Positions 32,774 through 42,099 of a stretch of DNA of 43,021 nt are shown here, in pieces. The notes under the pieces were generated by a model that saw nothing but the letters and a program-made list of their open reading frames with translations, did not search any database and was not told the DNA's origin. The stretch is from the NCBI GenBank assembly GCA_016179925.1, contig JACPCG010000082.1, positions 1-43,021 on the forward strand, written 5' to 3'. Each line of letters opens with the position of its first letter. Within the stretch, counting starts at the first letter, position 1. Source of the DNA: Candidatus Rokuibacteriota bacterium. Lineage in GTDB: Bacteria > Methylomirabilota > Methylomirabilia > Rokubacteriales > CSP1-6. The position numbers were made by a program, and so were the translations under genes.

Positions 32774-33555
32774 CGCGCCGTCCACCCTCCATCGATGACG
32801 AGCGTGTGCCCCGTGACGTAGGCGGCCTCCTCGCTCGCGAGGTAGCAGGCCGCCGCGGCGACTTCCTCGAGCGTGCCGCGCCGCCCGGCGGGCGTGATCG
32901 CGCGCACGGCCGCGTCGTCGCCGCCGATCCCGCGCATCTCGGGCGCGTCCCGGCCGAGGATCCGCGTCGAGTGCGCGCGGAGCTCGGTCGGGATCGCGCC
33001 CGGGCCGATCGCGTTGACCGTCACGCCGCGCTCGGCGTACGCGACCGCGAGCTGGCGGGTGAGGCCGACGACGCCGTGCTTGGAGGCGACGTACGCGGGC
33101 CCGCCCCCGCCGCCGATCAGCCCCGCGACCGAGGCGATGTTGATGATGCGGCCGGCGCCGCGGGGCGCCAGCTCGGCGAGCGCGCGTTTGCAGCCGAAGA
33201 ACGTCCCGGTGAGGTTGATGCCGATCACGCGCTCCCAGACGGCCGGCGTCAGCTCGTCGGCCGGCGCGTAGCCGTCGAGGATCCCGGCCGCGTTCACCAT
33301 GATGCCGAGCGCGCCGAGCCTGCCGACGGCGGCGGTGACCGCGCCGTCCACGTCCGCCCACCGGCCCGCATCGCCCTCGAAGAAGGCCGCGCGGCCCCGT
33401 GCGGCCTCGATCGCGGCGACGGTGGCCTTGCCGCCCTCGGGCAGGAGGTCGAACACCGCCACGGCCGCGCCGCGGGCCGCGAGCGCCTCGGCGATCGCCC
33501 GGCCGATCCCGGAGCCGCCGCCCGTGACGAAGGCGCTCCCGGCGACCAGGCTCAT
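32770..33555 (-). CDS. Short-chain dehydrogenase/reductase
   Basis: 261 residues, classical SDR. TGGGSGIG cofactor loop, DAGRW, NAAG, catalytic Ser (NIASVAG), Tyr and Lys (YVASK), then NAIGPGAIPTEL and a C-terminal GHTLVIDGGW ending. It oxidises or reduces an alcohol/ketone with NAD(P)(H). The aspartate at the end of beta2 (VFDLLP) suggests NAD(H). The ATG at 33555 overlaps the hydrolase stop. In a set with two LLM enzymes and a hydrolase, it probably handles an intermediate of an oxidative breakdown pathway. Confidence 0.9.
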   Translation of the reverse strand: MSLVAGSAFVTGGGSGIGRAIAEALAARGAAVAVFDLLPEGGKATVAAIEAARGRAAFFEGDAGRWADVDGAVTAAVGRLGALGIMVNAAGILDGYAPADELTPAVWERVIGINLTGTFFGCKRALAELAPRGAGRIINIASVAGLIGGGGGPAYVASKHGVVGLTRQLAVAYAERGVTVNAIGPGAIPTELRAHSTRILGRDAPEMRGIGGDDAAVRAITPAGRRGTLEEVAAAACYLASEEAAYVTGHTLVIDGGWTAR

Positions 33556-34340
33556 GCGCCGACAAACTCCGTCACGGCCGCCGCGGCGGCGTCGGGGGAT
33601 TCGTGGAGCACCATGTGGCCACCCGGCAGGAGACGCAGCGCCGCGCCTTTGATGCGGCACTGCCACTCCTCGGCGTACACCACGGGGTTCGCGTGGTCGC
33701 CCTCGCCCCAGAGCACGAGCGTCGGCGCCGCGACGCGATGCAGGCGTTTGCGGAGCCCTTTGTCGGGGATCGGCCACACGAACTTCGCCATCGCGGCGCG
33801 CTGCTGGATGGACTCGATCTGCGCCGCGAGGTTCTCCTGCTCGCTCTCGGGCCGGACGGCCCACCGACGCGCAACCCCGGACGCGGGATCGCCGAAGAGC
33901 ACTCCGGGCAGGTCCTCGAGGGGCAGGATCAGGAGATCCGCCGACGGCGCGTCGTCACGCCAGAGGCCGAGCGGCGAGACGAGGACGAGCCGCGCGGCGC
34001 GGGGCCGGAGCGTCGCGGCCAGCTCCGCAGCGACCATGCCGCCGAAAAAGTGCCCGACGAGGTGCGCGGAGGCGATCCCGAGGCGGTCGAACAGCTCGTC
34101 GTAGGCGAGCACGAGGTCGAGGACGTCCGCGAGGCTCTCGACGCCCTGCGAGCCCTGGACGCCCGGGTGGAACGGTGCCAGCACCGTGAAGCGCGCCGCG
34201 AGCCGGTCGAGGAACGGCGACCAGCCGCCGCGCTCGTGGAACGAGTGGAAGTAGACGAGCGGCGCGCCGCGCCCCGCCGAGAGCACGCGGAAGCTCACCG
34301 CGCCGTCGCGGATCGCGAGCGTGCGGTCCTCGGGCGTCAC
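33552..34340 (-). CDS. Alpha/beta-hydrolase-fold protein without the nucleophile serine
   Basis: 262 residues from a GTG at 34340 (GTGA overlap with the LLM gene before it). Domain: RDGAVSFRVLSAGRGAPLVY, FLDRLAARFTVLAPFHPGVQ, LADVLDLVLAYDELFDRLGI, then LVGHFFGGMVAAELA. In active family members this elbow is GXSXG (usually GHSFGG), but here the serine is F98. Downstream residues fit the acid (WGEGDH) and base (GGHMVLHESP) positions of the triad. The missing nucleophile could mean a non-hydrolytic role (as in some lyases or dioxygenase-type members) or a mutation. It belongs to the catabolic operon, and its substrate is unknown. Confidence 0.85.
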   Translation of the reverse strand: MTPEDRTLAIRDGAVSFRVLSAGRGAPLVYFHSFHERGGWSPFLDRLAARFTVLAPFHPGVQGSQGVESLADVLDLVLAYDELFDRLGIASAHLVGHFFGGMVAAELAATLRPRAARLVLVSPLGLWRDDAPSADLLILPLEDLPGVLFGDPASGVARRWAVRPESEQENLAAQIESIQQRAAMAKFVWPIPDKGLRKRLHRVAAPTLVLWGEGDHANPVVYAEEWQCRIKGAALRLLPGGHMVLHESPDAAAAAVTEFVGA

Positions 34341-35548
34341 CGGCCGTTGCCCGCGACGGCGCCGGACGGCCACCAGCGGTCCTTGTAGCCCGGCCAGAGG
34401 TTGCGCACGTGCGGCAGGACCTCCCGCGCGAACAGCTCGATGTTCCTGAGCGTGAGGTCCTTCGGCATCGAGCCGATCTGCAAGAGCACCATGAGGTGGC
34501 CGACACGGAGCGAGCGGATGCATTCGGTGAGCTGCTGCCGCACGGTGGCCGGGCTCCCCGCGATGACGTAGCCCTGCTCGAGGTATTTCTTCCAGTCGAG
34601 CGACTGGCGGATCTTCTTCGCCTGGGCCCCGACCTGCGGCTTGGTCCCCGTCTGGAGCGTCTTCACCGTGCGGTAGCCCGGCGCCTCGGCGAACCCTTCC
34701 CAGACGTTCAGGCACTTCTGATAGAAGTAGTGCACGTGCGGGAAGTAGAGGCGCTCGGCCTCGGCGTCGGTGTCGGCCACGCACACGAGCTGCAGGAACC
34801 CCGCGCGATAGGGATTGTCGTCGGCGCCCACGCGCGCGATCGCCTCCCAGAAGCCGTCCATCGTGGCCTTGCCGCGCTTGTAGCCGTAGTAGGAGAGGTA
34901 GCAGTAGACGTAGTCGAGCTTCGCCGTCCACTCCCACGTCTCGACGCTGCCACCGCCCGGGATCCACACGGGCGGGTGCGGCTTCTGGAGCGGCTGAGGC
35001 CAGATGTTCACGTAGCGCACCTGGGTGTACTTGCCGTTGAAGGCGAAGACCTCGGGCCGTGTCCACGCCTGGATGACGAGGTCGTGCGCCTCGTAGTAGC
35101 GCTCGCGGAGCGTGGCCGGATCGATCCCGTAGGCGAAGTTCATGTCCATCGACGTCCCGACCGGGAAGCCGGCGACGAGCCGGCCGCCCGAGAGCAGGTC
35201 GAGCATCGCGAACTCTTCGGCGACGCGGAGCGGCGGGTTGTAGGCGGCGAGGCTGTTGCCCAGCACGATCACCGCCGCGCGCGAGGTCCGCCGCGTCAGC
35301 GTGGCGGCCATGAGGTTCGGCGAGGGCATGAGGCCGTAGGCGTTGTTGTGGTGCTCGTTCACGCAGAGGCCGTCGAAGCCGGCCTGCTCGGCGAACTCCA
35401 GCTCGTCGAGGAACTCGTGGTAGAGCCCCGCGCACTTCTCCGGGTCGAAGAGGCTGTGCGGCGGGTCCACCCAGACCGACCGGTAGCGCTGCTCGAAGTC
35501 GTCGGGCAAGAACCGGTACGGCATGAGGTGGAAGAAACAGATCTTCAT
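34337..35548 (-). CDS. LLM-class flavin-dependent oxidoreductase
   Basis: 403 residues. ATG at 35548 with GGAGG 4 nt upstream. [100 protein letters not shown] and a C-terminal [10 protein letters not shown] form the luciferase-like TIM barrel. The sequence keeps the NEHH motif that is common in alkanal and nitrilotriacetate-type monooxygenases. First gene of the four-gene operon. It is distant from the second LLM protein (31631-32773), so they probably act on different steps. Confidence 0.88.
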   Translation of the reverse strand: MKICFFHLMPYRFLPDDFEQRYRSVWVDPPHSLFDPEKCAGLYHEFLDELEFAEQAGFDGLCVNEHHNNAYGLMPSPNLMAATLTRRTSRAAVIVLGNSLAAYNPPLRVAEEFAMLDLLSGGRLVAGFPVGTSMDMNFAYGIDPATLRERYYEAHDLVIQAWTRPEVFAFNGKYTQVRYVNIWPQPLQKPHPPVWIPGGGSVETWEWTAKLDYVYCYLSYYGYKRGKATMDGFWEAIARVGADDNPYRAGFLQLVCVADTDAEAERLYFPHVHYFYQKCLNVWEGFAEAPGYRTVKTLQTGTKPQVGAQAKKIRQSLDWKKYLEQGYVIAGSPATVRQQLTECIRSLRVGHLMVLLQIGSMPKDLTLRNIELFAREVLPHVRNLWPGYKDRWWPSGAVAGNGR

Positions 35549-35568
35549 CGCGCCTCCAGGTGGCGCCG

Positions 35569-35577
35569 ATGATAGCA
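35569..35577 (-). promoter_or_regulatory. Candidate extended -10 promoter of the LLM operon
   Basis: Minus-strand TGC (35575-35577) followed by TATCAT (35569-35574), 20 bp before the ATG at 35548. No clear -35. Confidence 0.45.
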
Positions 35578-35595
35578 CGGCAGATTCGACCCGCC

Positions 35596-35624
35596 TTGAC
35601 CCCCCTCAGGCGTCCGGCTACGCT
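35596..35624 (+). promoter_or_regulatory. Candidate sigma-70 promoter of the histidine kinase gene
   Basis: TTGACC (35596-35601) and TACGCT (35619-35624) with a 17-bp spacer. AGGAGG follows at 35641 and the ATG at 35653. It lies back to back with the LLM promoter in a 104-bp divergent region. Confidence 0.5.
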
Positions 35625-35652
35625 CGGGGCCACACGCCGCAGGAGGGCGCGG

Positions 35653-38600
35653 ATGACGCGAACGCCGTCCGGCCGCCGAGCGAACTCCGGACGTCGAGGC
35701 TCGCCCGGCGGCGTCCAGCCGATCCTCACCGCGATCGCAAGGACCGCGGCGAAGCTCTGCGAGGCCAACGACACCCTCATCTTCCTCATCGAGGGCGACG
35801 GGACGCGGCTGGTTGCCAGGCACGGATCCCTGCGGATAGCGGGGAAGCTCGGTGAGACCCGGCCCCTCGCCATCGACACCGTCCCGCATCACGCGATCCT
35901 CCAGCGCCGAACGATCCACGTTCGTGACCTCGCCAGGACGCCCCGCACGCAGTTCCTGGGCAGCAAGGCGCGGCAGCTCCCCCTGGGCGTGAGGACCATC
36001 CTCGCGATGCCCTTGCTGCGCGACGGCGTCGCCATCGGCGCCATCGCCATCCGCCGCACGAAGGTGCGCCCGTTCACCGCCAAGCAGATCGCGCTCCTGA
36101 AGACCTTCGCCGACCAGGCCGTCATCGCCATCGAGAACGTGCGGCTGTTCAGGGAGCTCGGGCAACGCCACCGCGCGCTGACCGAGGCCCTTGAACAGCA
36201 GACGGCGAGCGGCGAGATCCTGCGAGTGATCTCGAGCTCGCCCACGGCGGTGGAGCCCGTCTTCGACACGATCGTGCGCAGCGCGGTCCGTCTGTGCGGC
36301 GCCGTCTTCGCGGCACTCTTTCGCATCGAGGGCGGTCTCGTACAGCTCGTGGCCCACCACAGCCTCCCGGCCGAGGCGCTCGAGGTCCTTCGGCGCGGTC
36401 TTCCCCGGCCGCTGGGTCGGGAGACGCTCGCCGAGCAGGCGATGCTCGAGGGGAGCGTCGTCCATGTCCCCGATCTGACGCAGAGCGGCCGGGTCAGCGG
36501 GACCGTGCGGGAGGCCTCGAAACGAGCTGGCTATCGAAGCGCACTGGCCGTGCCCCTGCTCAGGGAAGCCACCGCGATCGGCGCCATCGCGGTCGCACGG
36601 CGCGACCCCGGGCCATTTCCCGCGAGGCAGATCGAGCTGCTCCAGACCTTCGCCGACCAGGCCGTCATCGCCATCGAGAACGTGCGCCTGTTCACCGAGC
36701 TGCAGGAGCGGAATCGCGAGCTGACCGAGGCGCTCGAGCAGCAGACGGCCACCAGCGAGATCCTGCGAGCCATCAGCAGCTCGCCAACCGACGTTCAACC
36801 GGTGTTCGACACAATTGTGCGCGCCGCTTCACGCCTCTTCGATGGCGCTTTGACTGTGCTCACCCAGGTGGCGGACAACCAGATTCGTCTCGTTGCCCAT
36901 CACCTGCCCGGCGCATCGCCCCAGCCAATCCAAGAGTGGATCGGGACCTTCCCGAGACCACTCGACGAGGAAATCGGCCTCGTCGGCGTGGCGATCCGCA
37001 CCGGGACGGTGGTGCGCACCGAGGACATCCAGAGCGACCCGCGCGTCTTGGGGGTCGTGCAGCGCGCCGCCGCGCTTGCTGGCTACCGGAGCATCGTGAT
37101 CGCGCCCATGCTCCGCGGTGATGCCGTCATCGGGACGATCAACGTCTGCCGCCCCGAAGCCGGCCCGTTCACCGCCAAGCAAATCGAGGTGCTCCAGACC
37201 TTCGCCGACCAGGCCGTCATCGCCATCGAGAACGTCCGCCTGTTCAAGGAGTTGGAAGCTCGCAACCGCGAGCTGACCGAGGCCCTCGAGCAGCAGACGG
37301 CGACCAGCGAGGTCCTCAAGGTCATCAGCCGCTCGACGTTCGAGCTGCAGCCCGTGCTGGACACACTCATCCAGAGCGTGGGAAGGCTCTGCGACGCGGA
37401 CAAAGGGTTCATCTTTAGGCGTGATGTGGACGTCTACCGCCTCGCTGCCGACCACGGTGTGTCGCCCGAGTACCGTGACTTTATCCTCAGGAACCCGATC
37501 GCCGTCGGGCGGGGCACCATCGTCGGGCGGACCGCGCTCGAGCGGCGGACGATTCACTTCCCCGACATCCTGGCCGACCCCGAGTACCAGTGGGCCGAGT
37601 CCCAGCGCCTTGGCGGCTTCCGCACGGTCCTCGGTGTTCCGATGCTCCGCGAGGGCGCGCCCATCGGCGTCATCGCGATGTGGCGGGAGGAGGTCCGGCC
37701 GTTCACCGACAAGCAGATCGAGCTGGTGACTACCTTCGCCGACCAGGCCGTCATCGCTATCGAGAACGTGCGGCTCTTCAAGGAGCTGCAGGCTCGGACC
37801 GCCCAGCTCACGCGCTCGGTGGAGGAGCTGACGGCCCTGGGCGATGTCAGCCGCGCGCTCAGCTCGACGCTCGATCTGGAGACCGTGCTCAACACCATCG
37901 TCGCGCGGGCCAACCAGCTCGCCGGCACCGACGCGTGCTCGGTGTACGAGTACGACGAGCAGGCCGAGGAGTTCCACCTGCGCGCCACCCACAACCTCGA
38001 CGAGGCGGTCGTCGCGATCGCCCGGCGGACGCCGATCCACAAGGGCGAGGGGGTGCAGGGACGCATGGCCATCACGCGCGAGCCCGTCCAGATCCCCGAC
38101 ATCGCCCGGGAGGATGCCTATCGGGGCCCGCTCCGCGACATCCTGCTGCGCGCGGGGACGCGCGCACTCCTGGCCATCCCGCTCCAACGCGAGGACCACC
38201 TGATCGGCGGGCTCACCGTCAACAAGAAGACTCCGGGCGAGTTCGCCCCGGAAGTCGTCGAGCTGCTCAAGACCTTTGCCACCCAGTCGGCGCTGGCGAT
38301 CCAGAACGCACGGCTCTTCCGCGAGATCGAGGCGAAGAGCCGGGAGCTCGAGATCGCGAGCCAGCACAAGTCGCAGTTCCTGGCGAACATGAGCCACGAG
38401 CTGAGGACGCCGCTCAATGCGATCCTCGGCTACGCGGAGCTGATCGCCGACGGGATCTACGGGGAGGTGCCCGAGAAGATGCGCGAGGTGCTCGAGCGGG
38501 TCCAGCAGAGCGGGCGCCACCTCCTCGGCCTCATCAACGACATCCTCGACCTCTCCAAGATCGAGGCCGGCCAGCTCACGCTGGCGCTCGGGGATTACTC

Positions 38601-39081
38601 GATGGAGGTGGTCGTCCGCACGGTCGCCACCGCCGTCGAGGCCCTCGCCGCGGAGAAGAAGCTCCGGCTCGACGCGGCCCTCGCGCCCGACCTGCCGATG
38701 GGTCGCGGCGACGAGCGGCGGCTCACCCAGGTCCTCCTGAACCTGGCGGGCAACGCCATCAAGTTCACCGAGACCGGCTCGGTGGCCGTGCGGGCCGACG
38801 TGGCCGACCGGGGCTTCCTCGTGTCGGTGACGGACACGGGGCCGGGCATCGCGGAGAGCGACCGAGAGAAGATCTTCGAGGAGTTCCAGCAGGCGACATC
38901 GACCACGACCCGCGCCAAGGGCGGCACGGGCCTCGGCCTCGCGATCGCCCGGCGCATCATCGAGATGCATGGCGGCCGGCTCTGGGTGGAGTCCACGGTG
39001 GGGCAGGGCTCGACGTTTTTGTTCACCGTGCCCGTCCGCGTCGAGCAGCAGGTGACGACGGCGCCGAGGCCGGCCTCGTGA
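35653..39081 (+). CDS. Soluble histidine kinase with five tandem GAF domains
   Basis: 1142 residues, no TM segments. Five GAF domains in a row: about 19-165, 200-345, 385-530, 565-710 and 735-890, the first four joined by near-identical linkers ([18 protein letters not shown]) and ending in [15 protein letters not shown]. Then come HisKA with [17 protein letters not shown] (H915) and HATPase_c with N1034 ([12 protein letters not shown]), DTGPGIAE and [12 protein letters not shown]. Autophosphorylated at H915, it signals to the receiver gene that overlaps by 4 bp. GAF domains of this type commonly bind small ligands, cyclic nucleotides or tetrapyrroles. No chromophore cysteine was identified, so the signal is unknown. 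The start at 35653 has AGGAGG 6 nt upstream. Earlier in-frame starts lie in the promoter. Confidence 0.92.
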   Translation: MTRTPSGRRANSGRRGSPGGVQPILTAIARTAAKLCEANDTLIFLIEGDGTRLVARHGSLRIAGKLGETRPLAIDTVPHHAILQRRTIHVRDLARTPRTQFLGSKARQLPLGVRTILAMPLLRDGVAIGAIAIRRTKVRPFTAKQIALLKTFADQAVIAIENVRLFRELGQRHRALTEALEQQTASGEILRVISSSPTAVEPVFDTIVRSAVRLCGAVFAALFRIEGGLVQLVAHHSLPAEALEVLRRGLPRPLGRETLAEQAMLEGSVVHVPDLTQSGRVSGTVREASKRAGYRSALAVPLLREATAIGAIAVARRDPGPFPARQIELLQTFADQAVIAIENVRLFTELQERNRELTEALEQQTATSEILRAISSSPTDVQPVFDTIVRAASRLFDGALTVLTQVADNQIRLVAHHLPGASPQPIQEWIGTFPRPLDEEIGLVGVAIRTGTVVRTEDIQSDPRVLGVVQRAAALAGYRSIVIAPMLRGDAVIGTINVCRPEAGPFTAKQIEVLQTFADQAVIAIENVRLFKELEARNRELTEALEQQTATSEVLKVISRSTFELQPVLDTLIQSVGRLCDADKGFIFRRDVDVYRLAADHGVSPEYRDFILRNPIAVGRGTIVGRTALERRTIHFPDILADPEYQWAESQRLGGFRTVLGVPMLREGAPIGVIAMWREEVRPFTDKQIELVTTFADQAVIAIENVRLFKELQARTAQLTRSVEELTALGDVSRALSSTLDLETVLNTIVARANQLAGTDACSVYEYDEQAEEFHLRATHNLDEAVVAIARRTPIHKGEGVQGRMAITREPVQIPDIAREDAYRGPLRDILLRAGTRALLAIPLQREDHLIGGLTVNKKTPGEFAPEVVELLKTFATQSALAIQNARLFREIEAKSRELEIASQHKSQFLANMSHELRTPLNAILGYAELIADGIYGEVPEKMREVLERVQQSGRHLLGLINDILDLSKIEAGQLTLALGDYSMEVVVRTVATAVEALAAEKKLRLDAALAPDLPMGRGDERRLTQVLLNLAGNAIKFTETGSVAVRADVADRGFLVSVTDTGPGIAESDREKIFEEFQQATSTTTRAKGGTGLGLAIARRIIEMHGGRLWVESTVGQGSTFLFTVPVRVEQQVTTAPRPAS
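36102..37790 (+). repeat. Direct repeats of the GAF-domain end/linker (four copies)
   Basis: Near-identical DNA of about 50-90 bp, including ACCTTCGCCGACCAGGCCGT then CATCGCCATCGAGAACGT, starts near 36102, 36645, 37197 and 37731. Spacing is 543, 552 and 534 bp, i.e. 181, 184 and 178 codons. This marks recent tandem duplication or gene conversion of the GAF module. The GAF cores between the copies are much more diverged. Confidence 0.85.
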
Positions 39082-39443
39082 GCCGCATCCTCGTCGTCGA
39101 CGATCAGGAGGACAACCGCCGCATCCTCCGCGACCTCTTGACGAGCGTGGGCCACGAGGTGGTCGAGGCGGTGAGCGGCGAGGAGGCCGTGGCGTCCGCA
39201 GAGGCTCACGTGCCTGACCTGATCCTGATGGACATCCAGCTCCCCGGCATCGATGGCTACGAGGCGACGCGCCGGATCAAGGCCAAGCCTGCCCTCCGCG
39301 CGATCCCGCTGATCGTCGTGACCTCCTACGCGCTGAGTGGGGATGAGACCAAGGCGCTCGCCGCCGGCGCCGACGCCTACGTCTCCAAGCCCTTCAGTCC
39401 CCGCGTGCTGCTGGCGAAGGTCCGCGAGTACCTTCCCTCATGA
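39078..39443 (+). CDS. Single-domain response regulator (receiver)
   Basis: 121 residues, only a REC domain. [20 protein letters not shown] carries the acidic pair D8/D9, D52 is the phosphoacceptor ([10 protein letters not shown]), the SYA motif (TSYAL) marks the switch Thr/Ser position, and K104 (VSKPFS) is conserved. Start is a GTG at 39078 overlapping the kinase stop (GTGA). Without a DNA-binding output it probably passes phosphate on or acts by protein interaction. PFS as the last motif is typical of stand-alone receivers paired with such kinases. Confidence 0.92.
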   Translation: MSRILVVDDQEDNRRILRDLLTSVGHEVVEAVSGEEAVASAEAHVPDLILMDIQLPGIDGYEATRRIKAKPALRAIPLIVVTSYALSGDETKALAAGADAYVSKPFSPRVLLAKVREYLPS

Positions 39444-39565
39444 GGACGCCGCCCCGCCCGCCGCGCCCGGGGTAGAGACCGATGACACGGGACACGGTCC
39501 GCATGCGCCGGTGGACCCGCCGCGAGGACGATCGGATGATCGACCGCGGAGTCTTCGGTACCCGC

Positions 39566-40049
39566 CTACGGCTGTGATCTCTCGAAAAGAACTCGGTCTA
39601 TCGCCGTGAATTTCGAGCTCTCCTGAACAAGATGCCATGACTTCCGCGCTCGAGTCATCGCATTTTCGACCCGCCGGCCTATCCTGCAGATTTCGTGAAC
39701 CGCCGGGGCCAAGTCCCCGTCGCCGCTCACCAGAACGGCCACGTCATACTCACCCGCGTACGCCACCCTTCTCGTACCACCGGCCGCCGGTCTGGGCCAT
39801 CCGCCCAGTCCACAGCGTCAATCCCTGCTCCGCTTGAAGGTGGGCGAGAAACCTCTGCTGACCAGCATAGAGTTGCGGATCCATTTGCTGCGGAACCGCA
39901 GCGATGTAGAAGCCGACACGGACGAGACGCCTGCCTGCTGCCAGTTCGCCAGCCAAGCGCATCGGCGCGTATCGTGCCGAGCCGAAGGCGCTCCTGAATG
40001 CCCGATAAGCGTTCGCACCGTCGATGAACACGGCCACGCGGGCGAGCAC
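39566..40049 (-). pseudogene. Disrupted NYN-domain (PIN-like) nuclease gene
   Basis: The first part (40049 down to about 39750; GTG start) reads RVAVFIDGANAYRAF, GFYIAAVPQQMDPQLYAGQQ and WYEKGG, with the conserved first aspartate. Then comes a stop. One base out of frame the domain resumes with RVAYAGEYDVAVLVSGDGDL and CRIGRRVENAMTRARKSW to a stop at 39566. In intact family members YEKG is followed by a VDV-X-LAVDM segment with a second catalytic Asp, and that dozen or so residues is missing here. So a deletion of about 35 bp, not a multiple of three, removed part of the active site and shifted the frame. Inactive unless the sequence is wrong. Confidence 0.75.
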
Positions 40050-40061
40050 TGAGAAAAAGAA

Positions 40062-40091
40062 CCCCCGGCGTCCTATTCAGAACGCCGGGGG
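40062..40091 (-). terminator. Strong hairpin just upstream of the NYN gene
   Basis: CCCCCGGCGT (40062-40071) pairs with ACGCCGGGGG (40082-40091), a perfect 10-bp stem with a 10-nt loop. On the minus strand it is followed by TTCTTTTTC and then the NYN start codon. It can be a terminator for transcription from the right or an attenuator for the NYN gene. The plus strand has no T run after it. Confidence 0.55.
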
Positions 40092-40178
40092 CGAAGCACC
40101 CACCGTCCTGGTTGCCCAAGAAGTGTGGGGGGGTGATTCGTCGCGACAGCCATATTGTTTGGCTGCGTGGGCTCCGTG

Positions 40179-40376
40179 TCAAGTCTCGCTTACATCGTGG
40201 AGCCGTTGACCTGTGCGGTCAATGCCGCGAATTGGATACAGCAGAGCGTCGATAATGACGCCGGAGTCCAGGAGGTTCCCCCGTCACGCCTCCCAGAGTC
40301 TTGGAGCCAATGCCTGGAGCCGGCGATGGATCTCCTCGTCCGGCCGGTTGACTCGGACCTGCAGTCGTAGTAGCTC
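40179..40376 (-). pseudogene. Remnant of a VapBC-like toxin/antitoxin pair
   Basis: In one minus-strand frame there is a 30-residue tail without a start, RLQVRVNRPDEEIHRRLQAL then APRLWEA and a stop at 40284. Right after it and in the same frame, NLLDSGVIIDALL resembles the first strand and Asp motif of a PIN-domain (VapC) toxin. The frame then drifts into unrelated sequence and ends at 40179. The order, antitoxin end then toxin start, matches VapBC. Both genes are truncated. Based only on short motifs, so tentative. Confidence 0.4.
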
Positions 40377-40387
40377 TTAGCGGGCCG

Positions 40388-42004
40388 ATGACCCGCCGCG
40401 GAGCCGATCTCGTCGTGGACGCGCTGGCCGCGGCCGGTGTAAGGCATCTCTTCTCGCTCTCGGGCAACCAGATCCTCTCCGTCTACGACGCCACGCTCGG
40501 CCGCGGCGTCGCGATCGTCCACACGCGCCACGAGGCCGCCGCGGTCCACATGGCGGACGCCTGGGGACGGCTCACCGAGCGCGCGGGCGTCGCGCTTGTG
40601 ACCGCGGGCCCCGGCCACCTGAACGCGCTCTCTGCGCTCTACGGCGCCCTGATGGCCGAGTCGCCCGTGGTACTTCTGAGCGGCGCCGCGCCCCGCGCCC
40701 AGGCGGGCCGCGGCGCGTTCCAGGAGATGGACCAGGTCTCGGCAGCGCGGCCGGTGACGAAAGCCGCGTGGCTCGCGGTGGACGCGACGCGCCTCGGCGA
40801 GGACGTCGCGCGTGCGCTCGCTATCGCCGAGAGCGGCCGTCCCGGCCCGGTCCACGTGAGCCTGCCGGGCGATCTCCTCGAGGCGCGCGTGGACGGCCCG
40901 GCAGGCGCGCCCGTCGCGGGCGCCCGCGCCGCAGCGGAGGCGCTGCCCGCCGATTCGCAGATCGCGGAGGCCCTCGCGCTGCTCGCGGACGCCAAGCGCC
41001 CGCTGATCCTCCTCGGCCCTGCCACGGCGCGGCCGCTCCGCCGCGCCGCCGTGGAGCGCTTCTCACGGCTCACCGGCATCCCGGCGCTCCCGATGGAGAG
41101 CCCGCGCGGCACGAACGACCCGTGGCTCCACGGCGCGGCGGCGCGGCTCGCGGGTGCCGACGTGATCCTGCTCTGCGGGAAGAAGCTCGATTTCGCGGTG
41201 CGCTTCGGCGAGCCGCCCGCGTTCGCGCCCGCCTGTCGCTTCATCCAGGTGGACGCCGAGCCGGACGCGCTCCGGCCGGGCGGCCCCGTCGCGCTCGCGC
41301 TCGCCGGCGAGCCGTCGGCGGTGATCGATCGCCTCACTGGGGCGGCGCGTGGCCGCGCCTGGCGCCACGCCGCCTGGGGCGAGGAGATCCGGGCCGCCCG
41401 CGCGTCGTGGCCCGCCGGCTGGGAGGCGCTGCGCGCGTCGGCGCGCCGGCCGATCCATCCGCTCCGCGTGTGCGCCGCGCTCCAGCCGCTCCTCGACGGG
41501 GGTGGCGTGCTCGTGAGCGACGGCGGCGAGTTCGGCCAGTGGATGCAGGCCGGGCTCGACGCGGAGACGCGCCTGATCAACGGGCTCTCGGGCTCGATCG
41601 GGAGCGCTCTGCCCATGGCGCTCGCCGCCAGGCTTGCGCTTCCCGAGCGCCGGGTGATCGCGACGCTCGGCGACGGGACGTTCGGCTTCCACGCCTTCGA
41701 GCTGGACACGGCCGCACGCCACGGCCTGCCGGTCGTCGCGGTCGTCGGCAACGACGGGCGCTGGAACGCCGAGCACCAGCTCCAGCTCCGCGACTACGGC
41801 CCCGACCGCACCGTGGGCTGCGAGCTCCGCCTGTCGCGCTACGACCGGGTCGCCGAGGCGCTCGGCGGCCACGGCGAGCACGTCGAGCGGCCCGAGGACC
41901 TCGAGCCGGCGCTCGCCCGCGCCGTGACGTCGGGGCTCCCCGCGTGTGTCAACGTCGTCATCGAGGGCGCCGCGGCGCCGACGTACACCTCCGCGGGCCA
42001 CTGA
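40388..42004 (+). CDS. Thiamine-diphosphate-dependent enzyme, acetolactate synthase superfamily
   Basis: 538 residues, typical for the large subunit-like family. The N-terminal Pyr domain has GVRHLFSLSGNQILSVYDAT and the cofactor-activating Glu in HTRHEAAAVHMADAWGR (E48), then TAGPGHLNALSAL. A central Rossmann-type TPP enzyme domain (RPLILLGPATARP) follows. The C-terminal PP domain has the GDG...N thiamine motif, LGDGTFGFHAFELD then VVGNDGRWN. It catalyses C-C bond formation or cleavage on a 2-oxo acid or acyl-CoA. No acetolactate regulatory subunit or ilvC lies next to it, so branched-chain amino acid synthesis is not supported. Oxalyl-CoA decarboxylase-like and other activities remain possible. 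Single-gene unit. Confidence 0.85.
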   Translation: MTRRGADLVVDALAAAGVRHLFSLSGNQILSVYDATLGRGVAIVHTRHEAAAVHMADAWGRLTERAGVALVTAGPGHLNALSALYGALMAESPVVLLSGAAPRAQAGRGAFQEMDQVSAARPVTKAAWLAVDATRLGEDVARALAIAESGRPGPVHVSLPGDLLEARVDGPAGAPVAGARAAAEALPADSQIAEALALLADAKRPLILLGPATARPLRRAAVERFSRLTGIPALPMESPRGTNDPWLHGAAARLAGADVILLCGKKLDFAVRFGEPPAFAPACRFIQVDAEPDALRPGGPVALALAGEPSAVIDRLTGAARGRAWRHAAWGEEIRAARASWPAGWEALRASARRPIHPLRVCAALQPLLDGGGVLVSDGGEFGQWMQAGLDAETRLINGLSGSIGSALPMALAARLALPERRVIATLGDGTFGFHAFELDTAARHGLPVVAVVGNDGRWNAEHQLQLRDYGPDRTVGCELRLSRYDRVAEALGGHGEHVERPEDLEPALARAVTSGLPACVNVVIEGAAAPTYTSAGH

Positions 42005-42099
42005 CGCTCAGGCTCCGCTCCCGTGCTGGGAATGAGACGGGAAGGCGTCGGCGAACGTCGACGTGTCGCTGGTCAACGAAACAGCCTGGGCCATCGCGT

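Noticed and set aside
36102-37790. Regular direct repeats that could suggest a CRISPR or minisatellite
   Set aside because: Spacing of 534-552 bp and full coding function within GAF domains explain them.
36829-38970. Minus-strand open frame of 713 codons opposite the histidine kinase
   Set aside because: Antisense shadow of the GAF/HisKA coding sequence; repeats in it mirror the GAF repeats.
39444-39565. Gap after the response regulator
   Set aside because: Nothing convincing found: no intact gene, terminator hairpin or tRNA.
40388-42004. Acetolactate synthase for branched-chain amino acid synthesis (ilvB)
   Set aside because: The superfamily is clear but no small subunit or ilvC neighbour is present, and the sequence does not fix the substrate, so no gene symbol was given.
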